64,000 bases of DNA from JALQUL01 sp040382935 (GTDB lineage Bacteria > Pseudomonadota > Gammaproteobacteria > Burkholderiales > Burkholderiaceae_C). A model generated the notes under the pieces. That model saw only the letters and a program-made list of their open reading frames with translations, had not been told where the DNA came from and searched no databases. Positions 43,472 to 51,494 of the stretch are shown here, in pieces; positions within the stretch are counted from its first letter, which is position 1; each line of letters opens with the position of its first letter. The stretch is from contig JBEIEP010000011.1 of NCBI GenBank assembly GCA_040382935.1, positions 9,642-73,641 of the forward strand, given 5' to 3'. Both the position numbers and the translations under genes were made by a program.

Positions 43472-45904
43472 CTACATCCGCATACGCAGGGCTTGGGGGT
43501 CAAACGGCGGGTCCATTTGCAGGCGGGCCGGGCGGCGCTCACCCAAAATTTCAATCTCTAGGTTGAGGTTGCCCTGTGCCAATAGCTTGGTGGGGATATA
43601 GCCCTGCGCCAAAGACTGGTCCACGTAGTGGGCGTATCCGCCAGAGGTTACCCAGCCCACCACCTCGTTGTTCACCCATATCGGCTCGTCGCCCATCACA
43701 TCGGCGGTGGTGGCGTCCACCACCATAAAGATGCGGGTCAACGCTGGGCCTTCCTCTTTCTCTTTAAGCGCCGCAGCACGACCAATAAAGTCGCCTTTGT
43801 CAAACTTAATAAAGCGGTCTAAGCCTGCCTCGAACGGGCCATAGATGGGCCTGAACTCGCGGTACCAAGTACCAAAGTTTTTCTCAAGCCGCAGGCTGAG
43901 CAAGGCGCGCATACCAAAGTTGCGTAAACCCAGATCAGCCCCCGCCTCCATCACGCGGTCGTACAGGCGGCGCTCGTACTCGGGCGAGACCCAGATCTCG
44001 TAACCCAAGTCACCGGTGTAGGTGATGCGGTTGATCATGGTGGGCACTTCGGCGATCACCATTTCCTTAAAGTCCATGAACTTGAAGGCTGCGTTGGACA
44101 CGTCCTCGTCCGTCAACCGTGCCAGCAGGTCGCGCGATTTGGGGCCTGCAATCGAAAGGCCCACCAAATGCATGCCATAGGGCTTGACGATCACCGAACC
44201 GTCTTTGGGCAGGGTGGATTCGAACCAACGCATATGGTAGATCTGCGCCTGGCTAGAACCCCACATCAAGAAGCGACCTTCGTCGGCTTTGGCAATGGTG
44301 AAGTCGCCAATCAATTTGCCTTGATGGTTGAGCATGGGCGTGAGCACAATGCGGCCTTTTTTGGGCATGCTGTTGGTCATGACCTTGAGCAACCAAGCCT
44401 CGGCCCCGGTGCCGGTGATTTCGTACTTGGCAAAGTTGGCGATTTCGGTGACGCCCACGCCCTCGCGCACGGCTTTGCATTCGGCCTTGATGGGTGCAAA
44501 GTCGTTGGAGCGATGGAAGGACACCACGTCTTTGGCATCGGTGCCAGCAGGGGCAAACCACAGCGGGGTTTCCATGCCCCAGCTATCGCCCATGACGGCA
44601 CCTTGCTCACGCATGCGGTCGTACAAAGGCGTGGTTTGCTGGGGGCGAGCCGCTGGCAATTCTTCGTTAGGAAAGCGAATCGAAAAGCGGCGCGCGTAGT
44701 TCTCGCGCACTTTGGCGTTGGTGTAGCTGCGCGTGGCCCAATCCCCAAAGCGGGCCACATCCATGCCCCAGATATCAAAACCGGGATCGCCGTCCACCAT
44801 CCAGTTGGACAGTGCCAGCCCCACACCACCACCCTGGCTAAAGCCCGCCATCACGCCGCAGGCGCTCCAGAAGTTGGTACGGCCTTGCACCGGCCCCACC
44901 AGTGGGTTGCCGTCGGGAGCAAAGGTAAAGGGCCCATTGATAATGCGTTTGATGCCGGCGCTCTCTAGGCGTGGGAAGTGTTCAAAGGCCACCTCTAAAG
45001 ACGGAGCGATGCGGTCAATATCGGGTTGCAACAGTTCTTGGCCAAAGGTCCATGGGGTGTCTTTGGGTGACCAGGGCACACAGGCTTTCTCGTAAGCGCC
45101 CAGTAGCACGCCCTTGCCCTCTTGGCGCAGGTAGCACTCGGCGCCAAAGTCAATCACATGGCCGATTTCTTTGCCCATGGATTTGTTAAATTCCACCACC
45201 TCGGGGATGTCGTCGGTGACCAAATACATGTGCTCCATGGCCAGCACCGGCAGTTCTATACCCACCATGCGGCCCACCTCGCGCGCCCACAGGCCGCCAG
45301 CGTTGACCACGTGCTCGCACTCCACGACGCCTTTGTTGGTGATCACGCGCCAAGTGCCGTCGGGCTTTTGTTCCAAGGCCTGCACCATGGTTTGCACCTC
45401 AAAGGTGGCACCGCCGATTTTGGCGGCTTTGGCGTAGGCGTAGGTGGTGCCAGAGGGGTCTAGGTGGCCCTCGTTGGGGTCTAGCAAGGCCCCCAAGAAA
45501 TGCTGTTCTTGCAAAAACGGAAAGTAGGATTTGGCTTCAGACGCCGAAATAATGTGCGTGTCCATACCCAGGTAGCGCCCTTTTGCCACCGTGGTTTTAA
45601 GGAACTCCATGCGCTCGGGCGTATCGGCCAACATAATGCCCGCCGACAGGTGCAAGCCACAGGATTGGCCAGAGATCTCTTCGAGTTCTTTGTACAGGCC
45701 CACGGTGTAGCTTTGCAGCTTGGCCACGTTGGGGTCGCCGTTGAGCGTATGAAAGCCACCCGCCGCATGCCAGGTTGAACCTGAGGTGAGCTGGTCGCGC
45801 TCTAGCAGCAACACATCCGACCACCCTTTTTTGGTCAAGTGGTAGGCCACCGAACACCCCACCACACCGCCGCCAATAATCACTACCTGTGCTGTTGTTT
45901 TCAC
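43472..45904 (-). CDS. FAD-dependent oxidoreductase with GcvT domain (dimethylglycine/sarcosine dehydrogenase type)
   Basis: 810 residues. N-terminal DAO-type FAD domain with VVIIGGGVVGCSVAYHLTKK, then LTSGSTWHAAGGFHT, where the His is the residue that carries covalent FAD in dimethylglycine dehydrogenases. From about residue 430 a GcvT/aminomethyltransferase folate domain ends in a barrel (GWVTSGGYAHYVDQSLAQGY). It should demethylate an N-methylated glycine and pass the carbon to THF. I chose GTG 45904, since AGGA lies nine bases upstream and the Rossmann fold starts right after; ATG 45964 has no ribosome site. Confidence 0.87.
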   Translation of the reverse strand: MKTTAQVVIIGGGVVGCSVAYHLTKKGWSDVLLLERDQLTSGSTWHAAGGFHTLNGDPNVAKLQSYTVGLYKELEEISGQSCGLHLSAGIMLADTPERMEFLKTTVAKGRYLGMDTHIISASEAKSYFPFLQEQHFLGALLDPNEGHLDPSGTTYAYAKAAKIGGATFEVQTMVQALEQKPDGTWRVITNKGVVECEHVVNAGGLWAREVGRMVGIELPVLAMEHMYLVTDDIPEVVEFNKSMGKEIGHVIDFGAECYLRQEGKGVLLGAYEKACVPWSPKDTPWTFGQELLQPDIDRIAPSLEVAFEHFPRLESAGIKRIINGPFTFAPDGNPLVGPVQGRTNFWSACGVMAGFSQGGGVGLALSNWMVDGDPGFDIWGMDVARFGDWATRSYTNAKVRENYARRFSIRFPNEELPAARPQQTTPLYDRMREQGAVMGDSWGMETPLWFAPAGTDAKDVVSFHRSNDFAPIKAECKAVREGVGVTEIANFAKYEITGTGAEAWLLKVMTNSMPKKGRIVLTPMLNHQGKLIGDFTIAKADEGRFLMWGSSQAQIYHMRWFESTLPKDGSVIVKPYGMHLVGLSIAGPKSRDLLARLTDEDVSNAAFKFMDFKEMVIAEVPTMINRITYTGDLGYEIWVSPEYERRLYDRVMEAGADLGLRNFGMRALLSLRLEKNFGTWYREFRPIYGPFEAGLDRFIKFDKGDFIGRAAALKEKEEGPALTRIFMVVDATTADVMGDEPIWVNNEVVGWVTSGGYAHYVDQSLAQGYIPTKLLAQGNLNLEIEILGERRPARLQMDPPFDPQALRMRM

Positions 45905-45997
45905 TGCTGTTGTCCTCGTTGTCTCAATCGTTGAATCATAAAAAGAAAACCATGGGCCCGCCATCCGCGTTTGGCCCTAGAAAGGCTACTAGGTGCT

Positions 45998-47605
45998 CTA
46001 AAAATCGGTTTTAACCCCACCTTGCGCCACGCGCTTGGCCACAAACTCGTCTAACTCGGCTTCTATGGCCGCATCCATTGGGGGGCGCTCGTAAGCGGCC
46101 AAGTTTTGTTGCCAGACCTGGTGGGCTTTTTGGTCGGCCGTGGGTTTGCCCGCCTCTTCCCAGGTTTCAAAGTTGCGCCAGTCCGAAATAATGGGCGAGT
46201 AAAACGCTGTCTCAAAACGCTCCAAAGTGTGCGCGGTGCCAAAGTAATGGCCACCGGGGCCTACGTCCCGAATCGCATCCATCGCCAAACCGGCGGGGCT
46301 TACATCCAAGGGGGTTAAAAACTCGGCCACCATTTGCAGCAAGTCGCAGTCCAGTACAAACTTTTCGAACGAGGCGGTCAGGCCACCTTCCATCCACCCG
46401 GCCGAATGCATGATGAAGTTGCCGCCCGCCGACACCAAGGCCCACAACGAGAACACCGATTCGTAGGCTGCTTGCGCGTCCACACTGTTGGCGGCGTTGA
46501 CATTAGAGGTGCGGTAAGGGATGCCGTACTTGCGGCACAACTGGCCACCGGCCAACACGGCCTTCATGTACTCGGGTGTACCAAACGCCGGGGCACCGGT
46601 TTTCATGTCCACATTAGAGGTAAAGCCGCCGTACACCACTGGCGCACCGGGGCGCACCAACTGGGTAAAGGCGATGCCCGCCAAGGCCTCGGCATTTTGC
46701 TGGGCCAAGGCACCGGCAATGGTGACCGGGGCCATGGCACCCGCCAGCGTGAAAGGCGTGAGCATAATGATCTGGTTGCGCGCCGACATCTCCATAATGC
46801 CTTGCAGCATGGGGGTGTCTAGGCGCAGGGGCGACGAACTGTTGATGATAGAAAACAGCGAGGGTTCGCGCTCTAACTGCTCTTGGCTGATGCCCCTGGC
46901 GATACGTGCGATCTCTAGACCGTCTAAGTTGCGCTGCTGGCCCAGTGAGTAGGCATGAAAGGGTTTATCGGTGAGCTTGGCAATGTCCGACAAACACACC
47001 AAATGTCGCACTGAGGCGTGTAAATCTACCGGCTCGACAGGGTAGCCCCCCGTGGCGTGAATGATGTCGTAGCTTTGCGCCAGCTTGACCAGGTTTTGAA
47101 AATCTTGGTGGTTACCGGCCCGCCTGCCACCCACCAAATCCGAACAGTTTGGCGGGCTGGCCACCTGGGCAAAGGCCAGGTTGTTGCCACCAATCCGAAT
47201 ATTGCGCTCGGGGTTGCGGGCGTGGAGGGTGAACTCTGAGGGGCAGGTTTTGATGGCCTGCAAAATCATGTTGCGGTCAAAACGCACCCGCTCCACGCCG
47301 GGGCGCACATCGGCCCCCGCCGCTTTCAAAATCGCCCGTGCACCCTCGTGCATAAAGTCTATGCCCATCTCCTCCAAAATATCCAAAGAGGTGTTGTGGA
47401 TGGCTTCTAACTCGTCCTCTGACACCACCGGCATGACCGGGAAACGGTGTTTTAACGAGCGGTATTTGGTGGTAGAACGGGCCGCTCGGGCCACGCCCGT
47501 GCCGCGCCCGCCAGCGCGACGGCGTGTGGGTGCACTGGTGGCCGTCTCTGGCCCGGAACCGGGGACCGCAGACGCACTGGCAAGGGGATTGGTGGGGTCT
47601 GACAT
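45998..47605 (-). CDS. MttB-family methyltransferase (non-pyrrolysine)
   Basis: 535 residues, continuous with no internal TAG, so it belongs to the pyrrolysine-free MttB group, which includes glycine betaine and other quaternary amine methyltransferases. Blocks seen: MPVVSEDELEAIHNTSLDIL (about 60-79), FTLHARNPERNIRIGG, IIMLTPFTLAGAMAPVTIAG and RDVGPGGHYFGTAHTLERF. ATG 47605 (MSDPTNPLAS) is preferred; upstream frame has no similarity. A basic Ala/Arg/Gly stretch of about 30 residues precedes the barrel. It heads the operon with the GcvT oxidoreductase and sox genes. No corrinoid protein or activating protein is in the window. Confidence 0.85.
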   Translation of the reverse strand: MSDPTNPLASASAVPGSGPETATSAPTRRRAGGRGTGVARAARSTTKYRSLKHRFPVMPVVSEDELEAIHNTSLDILEEMGIDFMHEGARAILKAAGADVRPGVERVRFDRNMILQAIKTCPSEFTLHARNPERNIRIGGNNLAFAQVASPPNCSDLVGGRRAGNHQDFQNLVKLAQSYDIIHATGGYPVEPVDLHASVRHLVCLSDIAKLTDKPFHAYSLGQQRNLDGLEIARIARGISQEQLEREPSLFSIINSSSPLRLDTPMLQGIMEMSARNQIIMLTPFTLAGAMAPVTIAGALAQQNAEALAGIAFTQLVRPGAPVVYGGFTSNVDMKTGAPAFGTPEYMKAVLAGGQLCRKYGIPYRTSNVNAANSVDAQAAYESVFSLWALVSAGGNFIMHSAGWMEGGLTASFEKFVLDCDLLQMVAEFLTPLDVSPAGLAMDAIRDVGPGGHYFGTAHTLERFETAFYSPIISDWRNFETWEEAGKPTADQKAHQVWQQNLAAYERPPMDAAIEAELDEFVAKRVAQGGVKTDF

Positions 47606-47937
47606 AGGGGCCTGCTCCGTGTAAATCGAGAGTAATTCCACTTCCAAATCATCCGTGTCGTTGTTACCTAGCCTTGCCGTGCGTGTTGCACTGTCTGCGG
47701 CCAGGCGCCTAGACACGAATGATTTGGAAGTGGAATAAATTATCGGGTGGCAAGGCCAATCGCGTGGCTATGTTTTTGCATATCCTGCATGAGAAATTGT
47801 CATCGCTCTATCGTCGCCATACCGTCACTATGCCGTTACCATTGCCGCGCAAGTCCCTTGTCGCCAGCCTCGGCATCAAGAAATGCCAGTCATTAGCCGG
47901 GTAGAATGGCCCTCATCACTGATAACGAAAGCGCATC
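47606..47937. other. Intergenic region with a long inverted repeat, probable promoter of the mttB-sox operon
   Basis: 332 bases without a convincing gene. It holds the 25-bp inverted repeat listed separately, and beyond it an AT-rich part (47736-47800). A 61-codon plus-strand frame here is not supported. Confidence 0.5.
47635..47736. repeat. 25-bp inverted repeat, 52-base spacer, upstream of mttB
   Basis: The arms 47635-47659 and 47712-47736 (25 bases, beginning ATTCCACTTCCAAATCAT) match as inverted repeats with one mismatch. They flank 52 bases that do not pair well. The distance from the mttB start (30 bases) suits an operator pair or a leader stem. Confidence 0.65.
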
Positions 47938-48111
47938 TTGGCAACACCTAACTACGGCTACGAAAAACGGCAAAAAGAACTGGCCAAGAAGAAGAAAAAA
48001 GAAGAAAAACTCAAGTCCAAGTCCGAGAAAAAAACCCACCTCGATGGCACCGAGGTGGGTTTGAACGATACGCCCGACAATGGTCAGGCACCCGCTTCAG
48101 AGAGCGTTTAA
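47938..48111 (+). CDS. Small lysine-rich protein of unknown function
   Basis: 57 codons from TTG 47938. It reads MATPNYGYEKRQKELAKKKK, then a Lys/Glu-rich helix (EEKLKSKSEKK) and the end PDNGQAPASESV. I recognise the start as a conserved small protein of Comamonadaceae-type genomes, function unknown. Start TTG is needed because no ATG lies in frame before the conserved part. Its codons overlap a minus-strand terminator at 48028-48059. Confidence 0.6.
   Translation: MATPNYGYEKRQKELAKKKKKEEKLKSKSEKKTHLDGTEVGLNDTPDNGQAPASESV
48028..48059 (-). terminator. Terminator of the beta-hydroxyacid dehydrogenase gene, inside a small ORF
   Basis: CCCACCTCG (48035-48043) and CGAGGTGGG (48051-48059) form a strong stem. 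On the minus strand the stem is followed by seven T, the hallmark of an intrinsic terminator for the gene ending at 48119. The same bases encode part of the plus-strand small protein. Confidence 0.7.
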
Positions 48112-48118
48112 GGCTGTT

Positions 48119-49045
48119 TTATTCCGCGACCAATTCAGTCGGATAACCAGGGGCGCGTAATTCCAGGCCACAGGCTTGTTCAATCATTCGCACCACTTCG
48201 GGCGACTGGGCTTCGCTGCCATACAAGCCCCGTGCGCGCCTAAAGATTTGCTGGGTCATGCTGCCCAACTCTAGAGGCACGTTGAGTTCTTTGGCAATGT
48301 CGTTAACCAGCCCCAAGTCTTTGCACGCCAAGTCCATAGTGAACTTCACGTTGTAGCTGCCGCTAAGCACCAGTTTGGATTCGGTTTCGTGCACAAAACT
48401 GTTGCCCGAGCTGGCGCGAATGGCGCGGTAGGTGGCATCGGGGTCTACCCCGTACATGGCGGGCAGCATCATGGCCTCGCCAGCCGCTACCAGGTGGATA
48501 AAGGCCAACATATTGGTGACCACTTTGACCACCGAGGCGCAACCCATTTTGCCCATGTAAATGATTTGACCGCCCATGCAAGCCAAGATGGGATTCACCC
48601 GCTCGGCTACGTCTTTTTCGCCCCCCACCAACACCGTGATTTGGCCCGATTCGGCCAGGTGCACACCGCCGGTAACCGGGCATTCGAGCACCGAGATACC
48701 CAGCCCATTGGCCTTGTCATTGAGGCGTTGCAAATCGTGCATGTCGGTGGTGCTCATTTCAATCCACACACCGCCTGCGGCCAGATGGTCGAGCACCCCA
48801 TTGGCACCCTCTACCACTTTGCGAGAGGCTGCCACCGATGGCAAGGCGGTAATCACCACATTGGCACCCTTAACGGCACCGGCCACATCGTCGGACCACT
48901 TGGCACCCTCACCTATCAGGCGTTTGGCGTTGTCTTTGTTTAAGTCGGTTACGGTGACGTCAAAGCCATTTTTGGTCAGGTTGTGACACAGCGGTTCGCC
49001 CAGGTTGCCAAGGCCGATGAATGCGATTTTGAAATTGGAGTTCAT
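48119..49045 (-). CDS. Beta-hydroxyacid dehydrogenase family protein (3-hydroxyisobutyrate/tartronate semialdehyde type)
   Basis: 308 residues. N-terminal FIGLGNLGEPLCHNLTKNGF (NAD(P)-binding GxGxxG) and VLECPVTGGVHLAESGQITV, the substrate loop with Gly-Gly; the catalytic Lys lies in VVKVVTNMLAFIHLVAAGEA. Both 3-hydroxyisobutyrate and 2-hydroxy-3-oxopropionate reductases share these features, so the substrate is uncertain. It is divergent from a LysR-type gene and may be controlled by it. Its terminator lies within the convergent small ORF. Confidence 0.82.
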   Translation of the reverse strand: MNSNFKIAFIGLGNLGEPLCHNLTKNGFDVTVTDLNKDNAKRLIGEGAKWSDDVAGAVKGANVVITALPSVAASRKVVEGANGVLDHLAAGGVWIEMSTTDMHDLQRLNDKANGLGISVLECPVTGGVHLAESGQITVLVGGEKDVAERVNPILACMGGQIIYMGKMGCASVVKVVTNMLAFIHLVAAGEAMMLPAMYGVDPDATYRAIRASSGNSFVHETESKLVLSGSYNVKFTMDLACKDLGLVNDIAKELNVPLELGSMTQQIFRRARGLYGSEAQSPEVVRMIEQACGLELRAPGYPTELVAE

Positions 49046-49238
49046 AGTTCAATGAAGAAGTTGGAATGCCGCCATTGTCGGTTGATTTACCGGTGGTTGG
49101 CGGGCCGGTGGCAGTCTGTCAGAGCGCCAAGTTTTTCGCAATTAAAGAAAATACTCGTTTAAAATTAGTTTCGCTAATGCCTGACTAATACCTGCCAATA
49201 CCCGATTTGACGCCCGCGATGTACCGATATGGACCGAT

Positions 49239-50216
49239 ATGCCACCCCAACCTAAACGTTCTGCCCTACCCTTAGCACCGGCCACGCCCGCAGCGGATAC
49301 GCCCGTCACGGCCAAAGGTGCAGAGGCACGGGTCAAACGCCTACCACCCCTTAACTGGTTGCGCGCCTTTGAGGCCACGGCCCGCACCCTGAGCTTTACC
49401 GCTGCGGCGGCGGAGCTGCACATCACCCAGTCGGCCGTCAGTCAACAAATCAAAGCCCTAGAGGTGTCTTTGGGCCGCCCCCTGTTTGTAAGACGGGTGC
49501 GAGGCCTAACCCTAACCGAAGACGCGATGTCTTACCTGCCCACGGTACAGGCGGCCTTTGCGCTACTGGCACAAGGCACGCGCGAGTTGACCGGCCGCAA
49601 ACAGCCCAACGTGTTGCACTTGCAGGCCAATTTGTCTTTTACGGTGTATTGGCTCACCCCCCGCCTAGAGCGATTCTTGGCCAGCCACCCATCGGCCCAA
49701 CTGAACATCACCACCTCGATTTGGTCGCAAGAAAAGCACCACCAAACACCCTCGTTAGAGATTTTTTTTGGCACCGAACGCTCGCACGAGCAGGTCGGAA
49801 AGCGCCTAACCCAAGAGCATTTGTTCCCGGTGTGCTCCCCAGCTCTAGCCAAAAAAATCAAAACCCTGGATGACTTGCTGGGCCAGCGCCTGCTGGACTT
49901 ACCCGGCACCCTAGAGAGCTGGGACGCCTACCTGGCCAGCTACCCTGGCCAACCCAACGCTATCACGCCGCCCGTGCACCGGGTGAGCACCTGGGCTGTG
50001 AGTCTGCAATGGGCGCAAGCGGGCCTAGGCGTGGCCCTGGCCCACGGCACCATTGCCAACGACTTGATTGCATCGGGCCAACTGGTGCGGCCCCTGGCCC
50101 ACCAAATGCCCATGTCAGAAGCCTATTACCTGGTGGCCCCCGAAGGCCTACCCAAAGGCTCAGCTGCGCTGGCGTTTAAGCAGTGGTTGCTGCGGGAGTT
50201 GCCCGAGGTGGGGTGA
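49239..50216 (+). CDS. LysR-type transcriptional regulator, GcvA-like
   Basis: 325 residues. The helix-turn-helix (LNWLRAFEATARTLSFTAAA, then ITQSAVSQQIKALE, about 46-85) is preceded by a Pro/Ala-rich tail of about 40 residues. The C-terminal periplasmic-binding-like effector domain runs to residue 320. The sequence resembles GcvA, the glycine-cleavage activator. By position it may control the divergent dehydrogenase and perhaps the sox/mttB block. If the true start is ATG 49239 the N-terminal tail is unusually long; no clear ribosome site is visible. Confidence 0.83.
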   Translation: MPPQPKRSALPLAPATPAADTPVTAKGAEARVKRLPPLNWLRAFEATARTLSFTAAAAELHITQSAVSQQIKALEVSLGRPLFVRRVRGLTLTEDAMSYLPTVQAAFALLAQGTRELTGRKQPNVLHLQANLSFTVYWLTPRLERFLASHPSAQLNITTSIWSQEKHHQTPSLEIFFGTERSHEQVGKRLTQEHLFPVCSPALAKKIKTLDDLLGQRLLDLPGTLESWDAYLASYPGQPNAITPPVHRVSTWAVSLQWAQAGLGVALAHGTIANDLIASGQLVRPLAHQMPMSEAYYLVAPEGLPKGSAALAFKQWLLRELPEVG

Positions 50217-50275
50217 GGGGCCGAACCGTGGCAAGCAAAAATTTCCGGCTTTTCACATTGCCGCAAAACCCCAAT

Positions 50276-50308
50276 AAAAAAAGCGCCAAGGGTTCCCCAA
50301 AAGCGCTT
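50276..50308 (-). terminator. Terminator after tRNA-Val
   Basis: On the minus strand AAGCGC and GCGCTT pair, with inner GGGG/CCCT pairing, and a T-run follows. It lies about 20 bases past the tRNA 3' end and can also serve the convergent LysR gene from the other side. Confidence 0.65.
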
Positions 50309-50328
50309 TGATCTTGACCTGAAATGTA

Positions 50329-50403
50329 TGGTGGGCGGTACATGGATCGAACATGTGACCCCTGCAGTGTGAATGCAGTGCTCTACCGCTGAGCTAACCG
50401 CCC
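50329..50403 (-). tRNA. tRNA-Val (anticodon CAC)
   Basis: On the minus strand GGGCGGT pairs with ACCGCCC before ACCA. The anticodon stem CTGCA/TGCAG encloses TTCACAC, giving anticodon CAC, and TTCGATC is the T loop. 75 nt with encoded CCA. Downstream of dnaQ. Confidence 0.95.
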
Positions 50404-50416
50404 GAAAGAGGCGTGA

Positions 50417-51127
50417 TTATGCCACAGCGGGGGCGGGCTTTCGCCAGATGATCTGGCTGCAGCCTTTGGTCATTCCGTCTAGCAGGGCTTCGTGGGCGGC
50501 CAGTTCTTGGTCGTTGGCGCGAAGCACCACCAATTGCAGTGTGCTCAGGTCAAGCGCTTCGCCTGATGGGCCACTGGCGCTGGTGCTGTCGTCGTCCATG
50601 AGCAGGGCGTTTTGGCCCCGAGTGAGGTTGATGTACACGTCCGCTAAAAGCTGGGCGTCTAGTAACGCGCCGTGCAGGGTGCGGCCGCTGTTGTCTACGC
50701 CCAGGCGGCTGCACAGGGCGTCTAGGCTGTTGCGCTTGCCGGGGAATAGCTCCTTGGCCATGGCCAAGCTGTCTGTGACTTGCAATACGAATTGGCTCAG
50801 TACGGGCAGGCCCGTTAGCTGCAACTCGTTGTCTAAAAAGCTGACGTCAAACGGGGCGTTGTGAATGATGAGTTCGGCCCCACGCAGATAGTCGACCAAC
50901 GTCGGGGCGATTTGCGCAAACGGTGGTTTGTCTTTTAGAAACTCGTTGCTGATGCCGTGAACTTTGAGCGCCTCTTCGTGGCTGTCGCGTCCGGGGTTGA
51001 CATAAAAATGCAGGTTGTTGCCGGTTTGGCGGCGGTTGACGAGTTCAACACAGCCGATTTCAATGATGCGGTCGCCGTTGCTGGCCGATAGGCCTGTGGT
51101 TTCGGTGTCGAGAACGATTTGGCGCAT
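50417..51127 (-). CDS. dnaQ: DNA polymerase III epsilon subunit (3'-5' proofreading exonuclease)
   Basis: 236 residues. DEDDh exonuclease: IVLDTETTGLSASNGDRIIE (Exo I Asp/Glu), LIIHNAPFDVSFLD (Exo II Asp) and LHGALLDAQLLADVY (Exo III His-Asp). Start ATG 51127 (MRQIVLDTETTG). It follows fdx by 14 bases, so it may be read through from the isc operon; a tRNA-Val lies just after. Confidence 0.93.
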   Translation of the reverse strand: MRQIVLDTETTGLSASNGDRIIEIGCVELVNRRQTGNNLHFYVNPGRDSHEEALKVHGISNEFLKDKPPFAQIAPTLVDYLRGAELIIHNAPFDVSFLDNELQLTGLPVLSQFVLQVTDSLAMAKELFPGKRNSLDALCSRLGVDNSGRTLHGALLDAQLLADVYINLTRGQNALLMDDDSTSASGPSGEALDLSTLQLVVLRANDQELAAHEALLDGMTKGCSQIIWRKPAPAVA

Positions 51128-51141
51128 GGCTTGATCTGGCT

Positions 51142-51480
51142 TTAACCCAGCTCTTTGGCGTGGTTGATGGAGTAACGGGGGATCTCTATCGTAAGGTCTT
51201 GCTGCGCCAAAATGGCCTGGCAACTTAAACGCGATTGCGGCTCCAAGCCCCAGGCGCGGTCAAGTAAATCGTCTTCGACTTCATCGGACGGGGCGAGTGA
51301 GGCGAACCCGCTACGTACCACCACATGGCAGGTGGTACAGGCGGCGCTCATGTCGCAGGCGTGCTCAATGGCGATGCCGTTTTCTAGCAGGGCTTCGCAA
51401 ATACTGGTGCCTGCGGGTGCTTGCACGGTCGCGCCCTTGGGGCAGGCTTCATGGTGCGGCAGTATGGTGATGATGGGCAT
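51142..51480 (-). CDS. fdx: ISC-type [2Fe-2S] ferredoxin
   Basis: 112 residues. The cluster ligands are CDMSAACTTCHVVV (three Cys) and RLSCQAIL (fourth). It supplies electrons for Fe-S assembly on IscU. Follows hscA by 14 bases. Confidence 0.94.
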   Translation of the reverse strand: MPIITILPHHEACPKGATVQAPAGTSICEALLENGIAIEHACDMSAACTTCHVVVRSGFASLAPSDEVEDDLLDRAWGLEPQSRLSCQAILAQQDLTIEIPRYSINHAKELG

Positions 51481-51494
51481 GATTAATTGATCAA

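Noticed and set aside
44168..44968. 266-codon plus-strand frame opposite the GcvT-type oxidoreductase gene
   Set aside because: Antisense shadow in a GC-rich gene; His/Gly-rich composition is typical of such shadows.
45998..47605. Pyrrolysine-containing trimethylamine methyltransferase
   Set aside because: The frame has no internal TAG, so it is the non-pyrrolysine MttB type.
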